Shown here: positions 46,669 to 55,821 of the stretch, piece by piece
Layout of the letters: each line of letters starts with the position of its first letter
How positions within the stretch are numbered: position 1 is the first letter of the stretch
The notes under the pieces: model-generated
What the model was told of the DNA's origin: nothing
What the model saw: the letters and a program-made list of their open reading frames with translations, nothing else
Database searches by the model: none
Source of the DNA: Porcincola intestinalis
GTDB taxonomy: Bacteria > Bacillota > Clostridia > Lachnospirales > Lachnospiraceae
DNA: 64,000 nucleotides
Direction of reading: 5' to 3'
NCBI RefSeq assembly: GCF_009696445.1
Contig: NZ_VULZ01000001.1
Span: 62,001 to 126,000 of the forward strand
Made by a program: the position numbers and the translations under genes

Positions 46669-46697
46669 TTGACAATACATATTTGCGCTATTATAAG
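46669..46697 (+). promoter_or_regulatory. Promoter of the GntR/LacI-type regulator gene
   Basis: TTGACA, 17 bp, TATAAG on the plus strand, divergent from the ytfQ-like promoter 36 bp away. The transcript would have a 239-base leader, which holds a possible 27-codon frame at 46857-46940 overlapping the regulator start by 4 bases. Confidence 0.75.
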
Positions 46698-46936
46698 ACA
46701 ATAAAAGTACATATCTCCCAGACAGCGATTCCAGACCGGGTGATTTTTTAAGATTTGCTCAAAAGAGGGGTATTTTCTTACGATCCGGATCTGTCAGACA
46801 GACGCAGGGGCATCCGTCAAAAGATAGAACGAGAATCAAAAGGGAAATTATTACTCATGACGAGTGATGCATGTGTGGAAAATCTTCCCGTTTTGGGAAG
46901 GTTCGCCGGGCTGCCTTCACAGAGGAAAAGTGAAAA

Positions 46937-48052
46937 ATGATGCAAAACACAGGTAACAGCTGCAGAAAAAACCTGAAATATCAGGAATTGTATGGCGCGC
47001 TCTGCGGGCAGATTCCGGATCTGTTAAAGAAAGGAACTGCATTCTTCACGCAGCTGCAGATTCAGGAGCGCTACGGCGTCAGCCGTCAGACGGTTCTGCG
47101 GGCGCTCCGCCAGATGGAGGCAGACGGGCTGATTGTCAGCCGCAGAGGAAGCGGCACCACGCTGACGGGCCTCCTTCCGGAGACGGAGAAAAACCAGGTT
47201 GTCTTGCTTCTTTCCTCTGACAGCTCCTACACCTATCCATCCCTTATCAACGATGTGTCCTCTGTCCTGCGCGCCGCCCGCTACAGCATCTCCATCTGCG
47301 CCTCGCACGGAAGCCTCAGGGAGGAGCGGGAAATCCTGACCCGGCTTTGCGCCGATCCGCCGCGCGGCCTGCTTCTGGAGTGCTGCCACAGCGCCCTCCC
47401 GACTCCGAACGCAGACCTGATCGGGATCCTGTCCGCCCGAAAGACCGCGGTTGCCGTCATCGGGGGCGTCTGTCCGAATCTCGCCGGTCTCGTTTCTGTA
47501 CATGAAGATGACAGAAGCGCGGGACAGGCACTGTGCAGATATTTTCTCAGATGCGGGCACCGGCAGCTTGGAGGAATCTTCCTGTCCGACACATCCCGCG
47601 GGCAGGAGCGCTACTTCGGCTTTGTCTGTGCCCTGAAGGAGGCCGGGTATCTCCCGCTTCCGGAGGATATCCTCTGGCTGACCGGAGATATCTTCACGGA
47701 TATCGAGGAGAAGGAGCCGCGGCACCTGCTGGCAATCCTTCAGCACTTTCTGATGCGGCGGGCACACAGCCTGACCGGTATCCTCTGCCAGAATGACCTG
47801 ATTGCCTGGCATCTCGAGCGTGCCTGCCGTGCCGCCGGCATTCGTGTCCCGGAGGACCTGAGCATTGGAGGCTTCGACGGAAGCTACCTCAGCCAGGCAG
47901 GCGGCGTCAGCCTCGTCTCGATGGCGCATGAAAAGCACGAGCCCGGGCAGACCGCTGCCCGGACTCTGATCGGTGCGATGAGCGGACACAGCAGCCTTCC
48001 GGACTCTGTCCCGTGGATCCTCCGGCCCGGGAAAAGTATCCGGGCGATTTAG
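46937..48052 (+). CDS. GntR/LacI hybrid transcription regulator (AraR-like)
   Basis: 371 residues. An N-terminal winged helix (about 30-80, with QIQERYGVSRQTVLRALRQMEADG and the wing SRRGSGTTL) is fused to a LacI-type periplasmic-binding sensor domain (about 90-371, with HEDDRSAGQALCRYFL, CQNDLIAWHLERAC and IGGFDGS). AraR of Bacillus has this layout and responds to a sugar. Divergent from the ytfQ-like operon, it is the obvious candidate regulator. The ATG pair at 46937/46940 gives a two-residue ambiguity in the start. Confidence 0.88.
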   Translation: MMQNTGNSCRKNLKYQELYGALCGQIPDLLKKGTAFFTQLQIQERYGVSRQTVLRALRQMEADGLIVSRRGSGTTLTGLLPETEKNQVVLLLSSDSSYTYPSLINDVSSVLRAARYSISICASHGSLREEREILTRLCADPPRGLLLECCHSALPTPNADLIGILSARKTAVAVIGGVCPNLAGLVSVHEDDRSAGQALCRYFLRCGHRQLGGIFLSDTSRGQERYFGFVCALKEAGYLPLPEDILWLTGDIFTDIEEKEPRHLLAILQHFLMRRAHSLTGILCQNDLIAWHLERACRAAGIRVPEDLSIGGFDGSYLSQAGGVSLVSMAHEKHEPGQTAARTLIGAMSGHSSLPDSVPWILRPGKSIRAI

Positions 48053-48056
48053 AGCT

Positions 48057-49643
48057 TCAGGCCACGGGACTGCTGTTCTGCCGGTACTCCCTCGGTGTCA
48101 TCCCCTGCGTCTTTCGGAAGACAAAGCTGAAATAATGCGCATCCTTGTACCCGATCTGCGAAGCGATCTGAGATGAGCGCAGGGTGGTCGTCCGCAGCAG
48201 CTCCTTCGCCTTCTCCATCCGCGCCGCCGTCACATATTCGATGAAGGTCTGCTTCATCTGCTGGCTGAAGATCGCGCTGAAATAATTCGGGCTGACACCG
48301 CACTCACCCGCCGCGCTGTTCAGTGACAGACTCTCCTCCGCATAGTGCGCCGCAACATAAGCCTTCGCCCGGTCGATCAGTCCTCCGTTGCGCTCGGTCT
48401 CCCGCTGCTGCTTCAGCCTGATGGCGCCCTCCAGAAGGCGCCTTGTGTACGCGCAGATATCCTCCGGGCTCGTGAGTGTCCTCAGCTCCGCAGCACTGCT
48501 CCCCGGAAGCTCATCTCTGTCAAATCCGATCGACTCCACGAACGCGATGACCGTAAACTGCAGATTTAACAGCAGGTAATCCCTGAATATGCGGGAGGAC
48601 AAAATTTCCGACACGCTCGAGATATAGGCCTGCGCGAACTCCTCCGCCTCGTCCAGACTGCCCTGCTCCAGAAAGCCGCGCACGATCGCCGGATTCACCT
48701 TGTTGACATCGATGGCCTCCAGCTGGCTGCTGTCCCTTCCATCCAGCATCATTTCCGCCATCTCTCTGGTCAGGATATGCTCCTCAGGGCTCAGAAAACG
48801 AAGGGAGAAAATACGGCTCAGATCCCGGTAGCAGTCCTTCAGCTGGCTGAAGCGTTCCACGCTCTGCCCCGCACAGGCATACCACCGGCCCGTCGGATTG
48901 TCCTCTGAGCAGGCTCTCTCAATCTCGACAAGCGCAGCCTTTGTGCAGGCATCCACTCCCTCCCGGTCTCCCCGGATCAGCGCACCGAACGAGTCGATTG
49001 TCCAGTGGAAATAGAAAAACTGGGTGTATCTCAGAAAATACTGACTGAGCACCTCTCTTGCGCGGTCCATGCCGTCACTGAGGCTGAAGAACAGCAGGTT
49101 GTAGCACGGGCTGTCCAGCTCCAGCCCGAGGCGCCCTGCCTGGCTGTACATTTCCTCGAAGGTAAGCCTGCCCTTGAAGACATCCTCAAAAAAGACACGG
49201 CGGTAGAACTGCTCATACTCCTGCCGTTCCGCGCGGTACTGCTGGAGATACTGCTCCTGCTCCAGCTCCTGGTCCAGCTTCTTTCTCTCCTCCTCAAGCG
49301 CGCTCTCCATCACCTTCCGGGTGACGGGCTTTGACAGATACCGGTCCACTCCCTCGGATATGGCCCGGCGCGCATATTCGAAATCATCATAGCCGCTGAT
49401 GATGATCACCCGGATCTTCGGATTCTCCTGATGAGCCATATGACACAGCGTCAGCCCGTCCATGAACGGCATCCGGATGTCTGTGATCAGCAGATCCGGT
49501 TTTGTCCGCCGGATCCCCGCAAGCGCAAGCTCCCCGTCTCCCGCTTCCCCCGCAAACTCGAATCCATGCTGCTCCCAGGGGATATTGTCCCTGAGTCCCT
49601 CGCGCACCACCCGCTCATCTTCCGCCAGAAATACTTTCCACAT
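48057..49643 (-). CDS. AraC-type response regulator (YesN-like)
   Basis: 528 residues. REC domain with phospho-acceptor Asp55 (LLITDIRMP) and Lys near 108 (RYLSKPVTR), a middle region of about 280 residues, and a C-terminal AraC pair of helix-turn-helix motifs (SLNSAAGECGVSPNYFSAIFSQQM and RSSQIASQIGYKDAHYFSFVFRKTQGMTPREYR). Partner of the kinase at 50752. It converges on the GntR/LacI-type gene with 4 bases between the stops. The usual target in this layout is a neighbouring sugar operon. Confidence 0.9.
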   Translation of the reverse strand: MWKVFLAEDERVVREGLRDNIPWEQHGFEFAGEAGDGELALAGIRRTKPDLLITDIRMPFMDGLTLCHMAHQENPKIRVIIISGYDDFEYARRAISEGVDRYLSKPVTRKVMESALEEERKKLDQELEQEQYLQQYRAERQEYEQFYRRVFFEDVFKGRLTFEEMYSQAGRLGLELDSPCYNLLFFSLSDGMDRAREVLSQYFLRYTQFFYFHWTIDSFGALIRGDREGVDACTKAALVEIERACSEDNPTGRWYACAGQSVERFSQLKDCYRDLSRIFSLRFLSPEEHILTREMAEMMLDGRDSSQLEAIDVNKVNPAIVRGFLEQGSLDEAEEFAQAYISSVSEILSSRIFRDYLLLNLQFTVIAFVESIGFDRDELPGSSAAELRTLTSPEDICAYTRRLLEGAIRLKQQRETERNGGLIDRAKAYVAAHYAEESLSLNSAAGECGVSPNYFSAIFSQQMKQTFIEYVTAARMEKAKELLRTTTLRSSQIASQIGYKDAHYFSFVFRKTQGMTPREYRQNSSPVA

Positions 49644-49732
49644 GCTTCCCTCTTCCGCTTCTTTTACTTCTTTTTACTTCTTTTGCCTCTTTTGCTTCTT
49701 TCGCTTCTTTCTGAGTTCCCGCCGACAGCCGC

Positions 49733-50755
49733 TCAGTACCGCCGGTCCGGCAGATACCGGGCGACGTTCTCCTGCGTGAAGACCTTCTCGTCGACCGGAT
49801 TGGAACGCGGCACGCTTTCGCCTGCCTCCAGCTTCTTGATCAGCCTGTCCACATACGGTCCGAGCAACGGACTGCACTCGATATCCGCGTTGATCTTCCC
49901 GTCCCGGACCATCTCCAGCGCCTTCTTCACGGAGTCGAAGGAAATGACCGTCACCTGTCCGTCCTTTCCGTAGGTCACACCGGCCTCGTCCATCGCCTCC
50001 ATCGCCCCGAATGTCATATCGTCGTTCTGCGATACAAGAACATCAATCCGGTCAAAGCTTTTCAGATAATGCTCCATGACCTCCTTGCCCCGTGCTGTCG
50101 TGAACTCCGCATCCTGACGCGCCAGGATGTGCCAGTTCGGATGCTGTTTCGCGACTTCCTCAAAGCCCTTTGACCGTCCGACCTGGGCGGAGGAGCGGGC
50201 AGTTCCCTGCAGCACAACGAGATTGATATCCGCATCCGCTCTTCCGCTCTTCTCAAGATCCTGCTCCAGCCATTTTCCCGCGCGGACGCCCTCCGCGGTC
50301 ATGTCACCCCCGACCCAGGCAGTGTACAGACTCTCATCCTCCACATCGACCGACCGGTCGGAGACAATGACCGGAATACCTGCATCCTTTGCCTCCCCGA
50401 GGACGGTGTCCTAGCCATCCTCCGTCACCGGTGAGAACACAATGTAATCCACCTGCTGGGAAATGAAGCTCCGGATCGCCTTGATCTGGTTCTCCTGCTT
50501 CTGCCGCGCGTTGTCAAACAGGAAAAAATATCCGTTCTCCGGACTGAACGTCTCCTGGAAGGACTGCGTATTCGCCGTCCTCCATGCGGACTCGCTTCCA
50601 ATCTGCGAGTATCCCACCATGATCTGGCTGCTGCCCGGTTCATGTTCCGTGTCTGCCTGCCGCACAACCGACTGCGGCCTGAACGCACAGCCCGTGAGGG
50701 CCGCGCACAGGGAGCTCATGGTCAGCAGGGCGGCAAAAGTCCACTTCCGTTTCAT
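49733..50755 (-). pseudogene. Sugar-binding sensor lipoprotein interrupted by TAG
   Basis: A YtfQ paralogue (341 codons with the stop read through) starting MKRKWTFAALLTM with a lipobox (LTGC) and continuing to PDRRY. The frame breaks at 50412-50414: VTEDG-TAG-DTVLGEAKDAG. The intact paralogue at 45554 has GW at this spot, so a TGG Trp codon appears to have become TAG by one base. Everything downstream (ESLYTAWVGG, GKWLEQDL, CQND-like SQNDDMTFGAM) stays in frame. The start overlaps the kinase stop by ATGA. Function if intact: extracellular sugar co-sensor for the kinase. Confidence 0.85.
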
Positions 50756-52260
50756 GAAAGCGCCTCCTCCCCTGGCTTTCCGGCCTCGAGCGCCGGCAGC
50801 CGGACCGTCACAACCGTCCCCTTGCCCTGGACAGAATCGATGCTGAGTCCATACGGTTTCCCATAATTCATGCGGATCCGCTCGCTGACATTCGCCATGC
50901 CATATCCGCTCTCGGTCTGGGAGCTGGGCTTCTGAACCTCCTCCTGAAGCTTCCGAAGCTCCTCCCCGCTCATTCCGACGCCATCATCCTTTACCTTGAA
51001 GCACATCTGATTTCCGTCCTCCATCTCTCCCGTGATGATCAGCCTGCCGAGCGACCGCCGGTGCTTGATGCCATGATAAAGCGCATTCTCGACAAGCGGC
51101 TGGAGCGTCATTTTCGGAATCCCGTAGGGATACAGAGACGGGTCGATCGCAATCTCGTAGGAAAGCAGATCGCTGTAGCGGTACCGCTGGATCTGCAGGT
51201 AACTCAGGATGTGCTGCTCCTCCTCCCGAACCGTGATGATCTCCCGTCCGCGGCTGAGCACCAGCTTGAAGAAGGTTGAGAGCGACATGATCATATCCTC
51301 GGCATCGTCGTACTTTCCGCCCTCGATCAGCCAGACAATCGTATCGAGCGTATTATAGAGGAAATGCGGATTGATCTGTTCCTGGAGGAGCCTGAGCTCC
51401 TGCCACCGCATCCGCCGCTCGTCCTCCTTGATCTGGCGGACCATGATGTCCAGATGCCTGGCCATGTCATTGACCGAATCCGAGAGCGCCGCAATCTCAT
51501 CCTTTCCGCCCTTGTCCGCGGCCCTGGCCTCAAAATCTCCCCTCGCGATCCGGGACGTGACCTGCACGAGCTCCTCCAGCGGCCTTGTGATGCTCCGGAC
51601 GATGCGCGCGCCCCATGCCAGAACCGCAATAATCAACGCCGCCAGCAGAATACAGGAAAAAATCATCATGTCCCGGACGGCGGCATTGAGTCCTTCCTTC
51701 AGCCCCTCGATGCTCCGTGTCTGATAGTAGATGTAATACTGGATGTCATCCTGGATCAGCTCGGTCAGGATATAGATGTTGTTGTCGAGCATGTCCAGGT
51801 TTTCCTGGTAACTGCCGCCCTTCGCCAGACTATCCTTGATATCGTCCAGCCGCTCCTTCAATGTATTGATATTGCGCAGCAGGCTGCCGAGCCACTGCCT
51901 GCTCTGGCTGTCTGTCGTGATGCCCTCAAGACGCTTGAAATCATGTCTCAGTTCATCGATCTGGGCATAAGGATCCGCCATCGTGCTGTCATCCTCAAGC
52001 GCCTCTTCCATCGGAAGCCCCCGGACCACCAGCTTGTAGATACTCTCGTCCAGTTCATTTCTGAAGTCGAGATTGTAGCTTCCGGCAACCGTCAGGTTCG
52101 AGACAATCTCATCATACGCCCCGGCATAGCTGTGCAGCGCGATCAGAAGGTAGACGGACATCGCTGTCAGCGGTACGCCGATCAGCAGAAGCAGGCCTGT
52201 CAGCCGTTTCCTGATCCCGTGCTTGCCCGGTGTCTTCTGTGTTCTCCTTGTTCTTTCCAT
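50752..52260 (-). CDS. Sensor histidine kinase (YesM-like)
   Basis: 502 residues. Two membrane segments (about 20-42 and 199-217) enclose an extracellular sensor of about 155 residues, then HAMP (about 218-275), His299 in NPHFLYNTLDT, and a HATPase domain with the N-box VENALYHGIKHR and G-box GMANV. The type IV/LytS-like kinase class pairs with AraC-type regulators. It is the first gene of kinase - binding lipoprotein - regulator, so the binding protein is a likely ligand-presenting partner. Confidence 0.92.
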   Translation of the reverse strand: MERTRRTQKTPGKHGIRKRLTGLLLLIGVPLTAMSVYLLIALHSYAGAYDEIVSNLTVAGSYNLDFRNELDESIYKLVVRGLPMEEALEDDSTMADPYAQIDELRHDFKRLEGITTDSQSRQWLGSLLRNINTLKERLDDIKDSLAKGGSYQENLDMLDNNIYILTELIQDDIQYYIYYQTRSIEGLKEGLNAAVRDMMIFSCILLAALIIAVLAWGARIVRSITRPLEELVQVTSRIARGDFEARAADKGGKDEIAALSDSVNDMARHLDIMVRQIKEDERRMRWQELRLLQEQINPHFLYNTLDTIVWLIEGGKYDDAEDMIMSLSTFFKLVLSRGREIITVREEEQHILSYLQIQRYRYSDLLSYEIAIDPSLYPYGIPKMTLQPLVENALYHGIKHRRSLGRLIITGEMEDGNQMCFKVKDDGVGMSGEELRKLQEEVQKPSSQTESGYGMANVSERIRMNYGKPYGLSIDSVQGKGTVVTVRLPALEAGKPGEEALS

Positions 52261-52404
52261 CGATCTGCTCCATCCATGCAGGAAGCATTTTCCATCCCCG
52301 GGACAGCGTCAGTCCTTCCATCCTCCGCCACAGCCGCATCCCTGCACGGAAAAACACTTTTTTCTCCCGGTTCTGGTTTGTCTGGTTTGTCTGCTCTGCC
52401 GCCC

Positions 52405-52881
52405 TTACCAGGCAAGTGCCTTTGCCATCAGGCAAAGCGCATCCTCCCTTGCAGCTTCCCGCACCTCGTTCCGGCTTCCCTGATAGTGATGCTCCTCCAC
52501 CGTTACCTGTCCCCTGTAGCAGCAGCCAAGGTAGACGAGTCCGACGGAATGGTCATCCGGACCGGACGGCGGGCCGGCATACCCCGTCGCCGCCAGACAA
52601 AGCGCGGCGTGTGCCTGCCGCGCGCCGCCAATCGCCATCTCCTGCGCTGTCTGAGCGCTGACTGCTGTATATGTCTCAAGCGTCTGGCGGCTTACCCCTA
52701 CCATCTCATGCTTGGCCTCGTCGCAGTAGGTCACATAAGCCCGTTTCATCACGTCAGAAGCTCCCGGGATATCCGCTATCCGCGCGGATATCAGCCCTGC
52801 TGTCAGCGACTCCACCGTCGTGACCGTCTCCCCGCGCTGTCTCAGAATATTCAGAAGTCCTCCGAGTGCGTCATCGCTCAT
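52405..52881 (-). CDS. pncC: Nicotinamide-nucleotide amidase (CinA C-terminal domain)
   Basis: 158 residues, the length of the stand-alone PncC/CinA-C enzyme that deamidates NMN. TVESLTAGLISARIADIPGAS (about 22-40) is the family active-site region, and AATGYAGPPSGPD the second motif. The reading frame continues upstream for 76 codons, but the extra part is charged and low-complexity, and the start at 52881 gives the family N-terminus (MSDDALGGLLNILRQRG). AAAGG is 10 bases upstream. Confidence 0.85.
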   Translation of the reverse strand: MSDDALGGLLNILRQRGETVTTVESLTAGLISARIADIPGASDVMKRAYVTYCDEAKHEMVGVSRQTLETYTAVSAQTAQEMAIGGARQAHAALCLAATGYAGPPSGPDDHSVGLVYLGCCYRGQVTVEEHHYQGSRNEVREAAREDALCLMAKALAW

Positions 52882-53266
52882 ACCGGCATGCCTTTCTCCA
52901 TTGCTCCCATCCTGCATCCCGCGCTGACGGTCACGACACTCCACGGTCTGCTGCCGTCTGATTTCAGAGGTTCCCTGGCTGCTCTCCATCTCGCTCATCT
53001 CCTGCTTTCTGAATCTTTCCTGACATTTCCCCCGGATTTCCCGCAATCTTTTCCGGGCTTCTCCCGAACTTTTCCGTTCTTTCTCCAGACGTTTCCAGGT
53101 GAACGGCATCTTTCGTCATGTTACCATCCGGAAGTTGTTCATGCAAGTCTGCCGGGATGGTCTATTTTGAACATGCCTTCAGGCTGGCTGTGGAAAAAAC
53201 CATCCGATCATGGTAGAATAACCCGCGGTTTCAAGAAGAGTGATACAGAAAAAGGAGAACTGTTTC

Positions 53267-54610
53267 ATGTGTGCCGTCATTGCTGAAAAGATGGAGTTTT
53301 TCGGAAAAAACCATGTCATGATCCCCTGGCATGACAGCGTCAGGGATGAATCCGTTCCGATTAAAAAAGCCAGTATCAAGGACCGTGCAACGCTGATCGG
53401 ACGTGCCGGGATGATTGAGCTTTCCTGCGGAACAGGCGCCTGGCGAGTCAGGGATTCGATGAACATCTTAGGCCGTGTCATCGGCGTCGCCGTCACCGCG
53501 GACGTCGGACTGACCTCGATCAACTTCTCTGTTTCTGACAATGACCAGTTTTATTCCGAGAGCCTGACCCTCACAGGTACCGGCGTGAACACCGAGAAGC
53601 TCATGCAGATGGAAAACTTCATGGACGAAATGGTGCTCCATGACGGCAACTATACCCTTGGGGAAGTCCACCGGATGCTGGACGAGATCGACAAAGCGCC
53701 CCAGCACTGGGGCAATGTCAGTGCAGGTCTCGCCTCCGGGCTGGCCTGCAGTTCCTTTACATTTCTCCTGGGAGGCGGGCTGACCGAGATGGCGGGTGCC
53801 TTTGTCGGCGCTGCCATCGGGCACTATGTCCGCAAAAAGATGCTCGGCAGGAAACTGCAGCTTGTTCTCGCAATCTGCACAAGCGTTGCGGCAGCCTGCC
53901 TTTCCTACGAGCTGGTGTTTTTGCTGCTGCGCTTTCTGTTCCACGTCGAAACCTCCCATGAGGCCGGATACATCGGCTCCATGCTGTTCATCATCCCAGG
54001 CTTTCCGCTGATCACAAGCGGTCTTGATATGGCCAAGCAGGATATGCGGTCCGGCCTCGAGCGCCTCGGACACGCCCTGGTCATCATCGTATCCGGGACG
54101 ATGACCGGCTGGCTGGTGGCATACTTCATGCACATCCAGCCCGGCAATTTTCTTCCGCTTGGACTCAGCCCGCTGACGCTGTTTCTGCTCCGGCTCCCGG
54201 CCTCCTTCTGCGGCGTGTTCGGTTTCTCGACGATGTATAACAGCAGCCCGAAGATGTCCGCGACAGCGGGCCTGATCGGCATGATTTCCAACACCCTCCG
54301 TCTCGAGCTCATCGATCTGTTCGGAATTCCGGGGGCGGCAGCCGCCTTTATCGACGCGCTGGTCTCCGGCCTCATCGCCTCGAAGGTGCATCACAGGCTC
54401 GGATATCCGCGCATCGCGCTGACCGTCCCCTCGATCGTCATCATGGTGCCGGGGATGTTCATGTACAAGTCGGTATATTATCTTGGAACCGGCGCCCTTT
54501 CCGTCGGCATGGGCTGGATGACCAAGGCCATCCTGATGGTTGTCTGCATGCCGCTCGGCCTGCTCTTCGCCCGCGTTCTGACCGATCGAAGATGGCGGTA
54601 CGACAACTGA
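53267..54610 (+). CDS. Threonine/serine exporter (ThrE)-family protein
   Basis: 447-residue membrane protein in which both halves of the ThrE family are joined. An N-terminal soluble part (about 1-160, including IELSCGTGAWRVRDSMNILGR) precedes about ten membrane segments. MLFIIPGFPLITSGLD and IVIMVPGMFMYKS are the family motifs. Some relatives split these halves into two genes. The substrate may be Thr/Ser or a small dicarboxylate and is not certain. The start at 53267 has AAGGAG 9 bases upstream. Confidence 0.88.
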   Translation: MCAVIAEKMEFFGKNHVMIPWHDSVRDESVPIKKASIKDRATLIGRAGMIELSCGTGAWRVRDSMNILGRVIGVAVTADVGLTSINFSVSDNDQFYSESLTLTGTGVNTEKLMQMENFMDEMVLHDGNYTLGEVHRMLDEIDKAPQHWGNVSAGLASGLACSSFTFLLGGGLTEMAGAFVGAAIGHYVRKKMLGRKLQLVLAICTSVAAACLSYELVFLLLRFLFHVETSHEAGYIGSMLFIIPGFPLITSGLDMAKQDMRSGLERLGHALVIIVSGTMTGWLVAYFMHIQPGNFLPLGLSPLTLFLLRLPASFCGVFGFSTMYNSSPKMSATAGLIGMISNTLRLELIDLFGIPGAAAAFIDALVSGLIASKVHHRLGYPRIALTVPSIVIMVPGMFMYKSVYYLGTGALSVGMGWMTKAILMVVCMPLGLLFARVLTDRRWRYDN

Positions 54611-54645
54611 TGGTATACTGGTGGTATCAATCAGCGGCACGAATG

Positions 54646-54681
54646 AAAGCGGCCAGCCCGTTCAAGGCTGACCGCTTTTTC
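54646..54681 (+). terminator. Terminator after the ThrE-family gene
   Basis: AAAGCGGCCAGC pairs with GCTGACCGCTTT (one mismatch) and is followed by TTTTTC. Confidence 0.8.
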
Positions 54682-54901
54682 AAATTCCGCATCGAATGAC
54701 ACGGTATCCATTCCGATATTCTTGATCTCATTGCAAAAAAGTCGGTATATCCAGATCATGCAGGCGCCCCTTCACTGCAAAACGATACCCCAATGATATA
54801 GAACCCCAGGGGAATGGTTTGCGGCTATGGGAGCTTCATCGCGGAGCTTCATCACCCCCGGTGTGTCCGAAAGTTTCAGTGGTGGGGTCTGCGGAATCAT
54901 G

Positions 54902-54907
54902 TATAAT
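54902..54907 (+). promoter_or_regulatory. -10 hexamer of the lar operon
   Basis: Perfect TATAAT about 60 bases before the larE start. No -35 hexamer is recognisable at 16-18 bp (GTGGTG there), which would fit an activated promoter. CACCCCCGGTG about 40 bases upstream is a candidate site for the CsoR-family protein at the operon's end, by analogy only. Confidence 0.45.
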
Positions 54908-54966
54908 AGATCGTATTCGGAAGAAAGACAAAAAAATGCTATAGAAAGGATATATGACCAATCCAT

Positions 54967-55821
54967 ATGACAAACCAGGCACAGACAGATATCCTTCATG
55001 AAAAATACAATAAGCTCAGAGCGATTCTGGCTTCCTACGGAAGCGTGGCGGTGGCCTTCTCCTCCGGCGTGGACTCGACGTTTCTGCTGGACACCGCAGT
55101 AGACGTTCTCGGAGACAAAGCGGCAGCCGTAACGGCCGTGTCCTGTTCCTTTCCGAAACGGGAGCGGGATGAGGCGCAGGAGTACTGCAAGGCACACGGC
55201 ATCCGGCACTATATCGTGGAATCGGAGGAGCTGGATATCGACGGCTTCCGCCATAATCCGGTGAACCGCTGCTATCTGTGCAAAAAAGAACTGTTCACGA
55301 AGCTGAAGGATCTGACCGCCCGCGAGGGCATCCGCGAAATTGCGGAAGGCTCCAATCTGGACGACAACGGAGACTACCGGCCGGGTCTTCTGGCAGTCGC
55401 AGAGCTTGGGATCCGCAGCCCGCTGAGAGAAGCGGGGCTCGGGAAGGAGGAGATCCGGCTTCTGTCGAAGGAACGGAATCTCCCGACCTGGGACAAGCCC
55501 TCATACGCCTGCCTGTCCTCACGTTTTGTCTACGGCGAGGAGATTACCGAGAAAAAGCTGTCGATGGTGGATCAGGCGGAACAGCTGCTCATCGATCTCG
55601 GTTTCCGACAAGTCCGGGTCCGGATCCATGGAAATCTGGCGCGGATCGAAGTTCTGCCGGATGAAATTGCCCGGTTTTCGGATGAAACGCTGCGGCGCAG
55701 CGTATATGAACAGCTGCACGGGTTCGGCTTTGCTTATGTAACGCTCGACCTGATGGGATACCGGACGGGAAGCATGAACGAGGTTCTGGACCGGCAAGCT
55801 GTATCTGCAGGCAGAACATGA
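54967..55821 (+). CDS. larE: Nickel-pincer cofactor sulfurtransferase LarE
   Basis: 284-residue PP-loop ATP pyrophosphatase that gives sulfur to the nicotinic-acid-derived pincer ligand of lactate racemase. PP-loop SSGVDS (32-37). Cys182 in SYACLSSRF is placed like the sulfur-donating Cys of LarE, and NRCYLCKKELF carries two further Cys. A closer box, GAAAGGA, serves an ATG at 54954 that opens a 15-codon frame overlapping larE, so a leader peptide with translational coupling is possible. LarB follows with an ATGA overlap. Confidence 0.93.
   Translation: MTNQAQTDILHEKYNKLRAILASYGSVAVAFSSGVDSTFLLDTAVDVLGDKAAAVTAVSCSFPKRERDEAQEYCKAHGIRHYIVESEELDIDGFRHNPVNRCYLCKKELFTKLKDLTAREGIREIAEGSNLDDNGDYRPGLLAVAELGIRSPLREAGLGKEEIRLLSKERNLPTWDKPSYACLSSRFVYGEEITEKKLSMVDQAEQLLIDLGFRQVRVRIHGNLARIEVLPDEIARFSDETLRRSVYEQLHGFGFAYVTLDLMGYRTGSMNEVLDRQAVSAGRT

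Larger units (their letters stand above)
54611..54966. other. Gap without a recognised gene, upstream of larE
   Basis: Contains the terminator at 54646-54681, then about 220 bp of weakly coding-like but unrecognised sequence. Two 11-bp direct repeats GGAGCTTCATC (54830-54840 and 54843-54853), the palindromic CACCCCCGGTG (54853-54863) and TATAAT (54902-54907) lie before larE, so its control region is here. A 160-codon minus-strand frame across part of it looks unrelated to any family. Confidence 0.4.

Noticed and set aside
46755-46940. 61-codon frame in the leader of the GntR/LacI-type gene
   Set aside because: Begins with TTG, no clear RBS; a 27-codon ATG frame inside it is possible but unproven.
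50412-50414. Pyrrolysine or readthrough codon in the binding lipoprotein
   Set aside because: The paralogue has Trp at this position, so a single TGG to TAG mutation is simpler; no pyrrolysine genes are seen.
54772-55254. 160-codon minus-strand frame upstream of and overlapping larE
   Set aside because: No family resemblance, overlaps larE over half its length, and no RBS of note.
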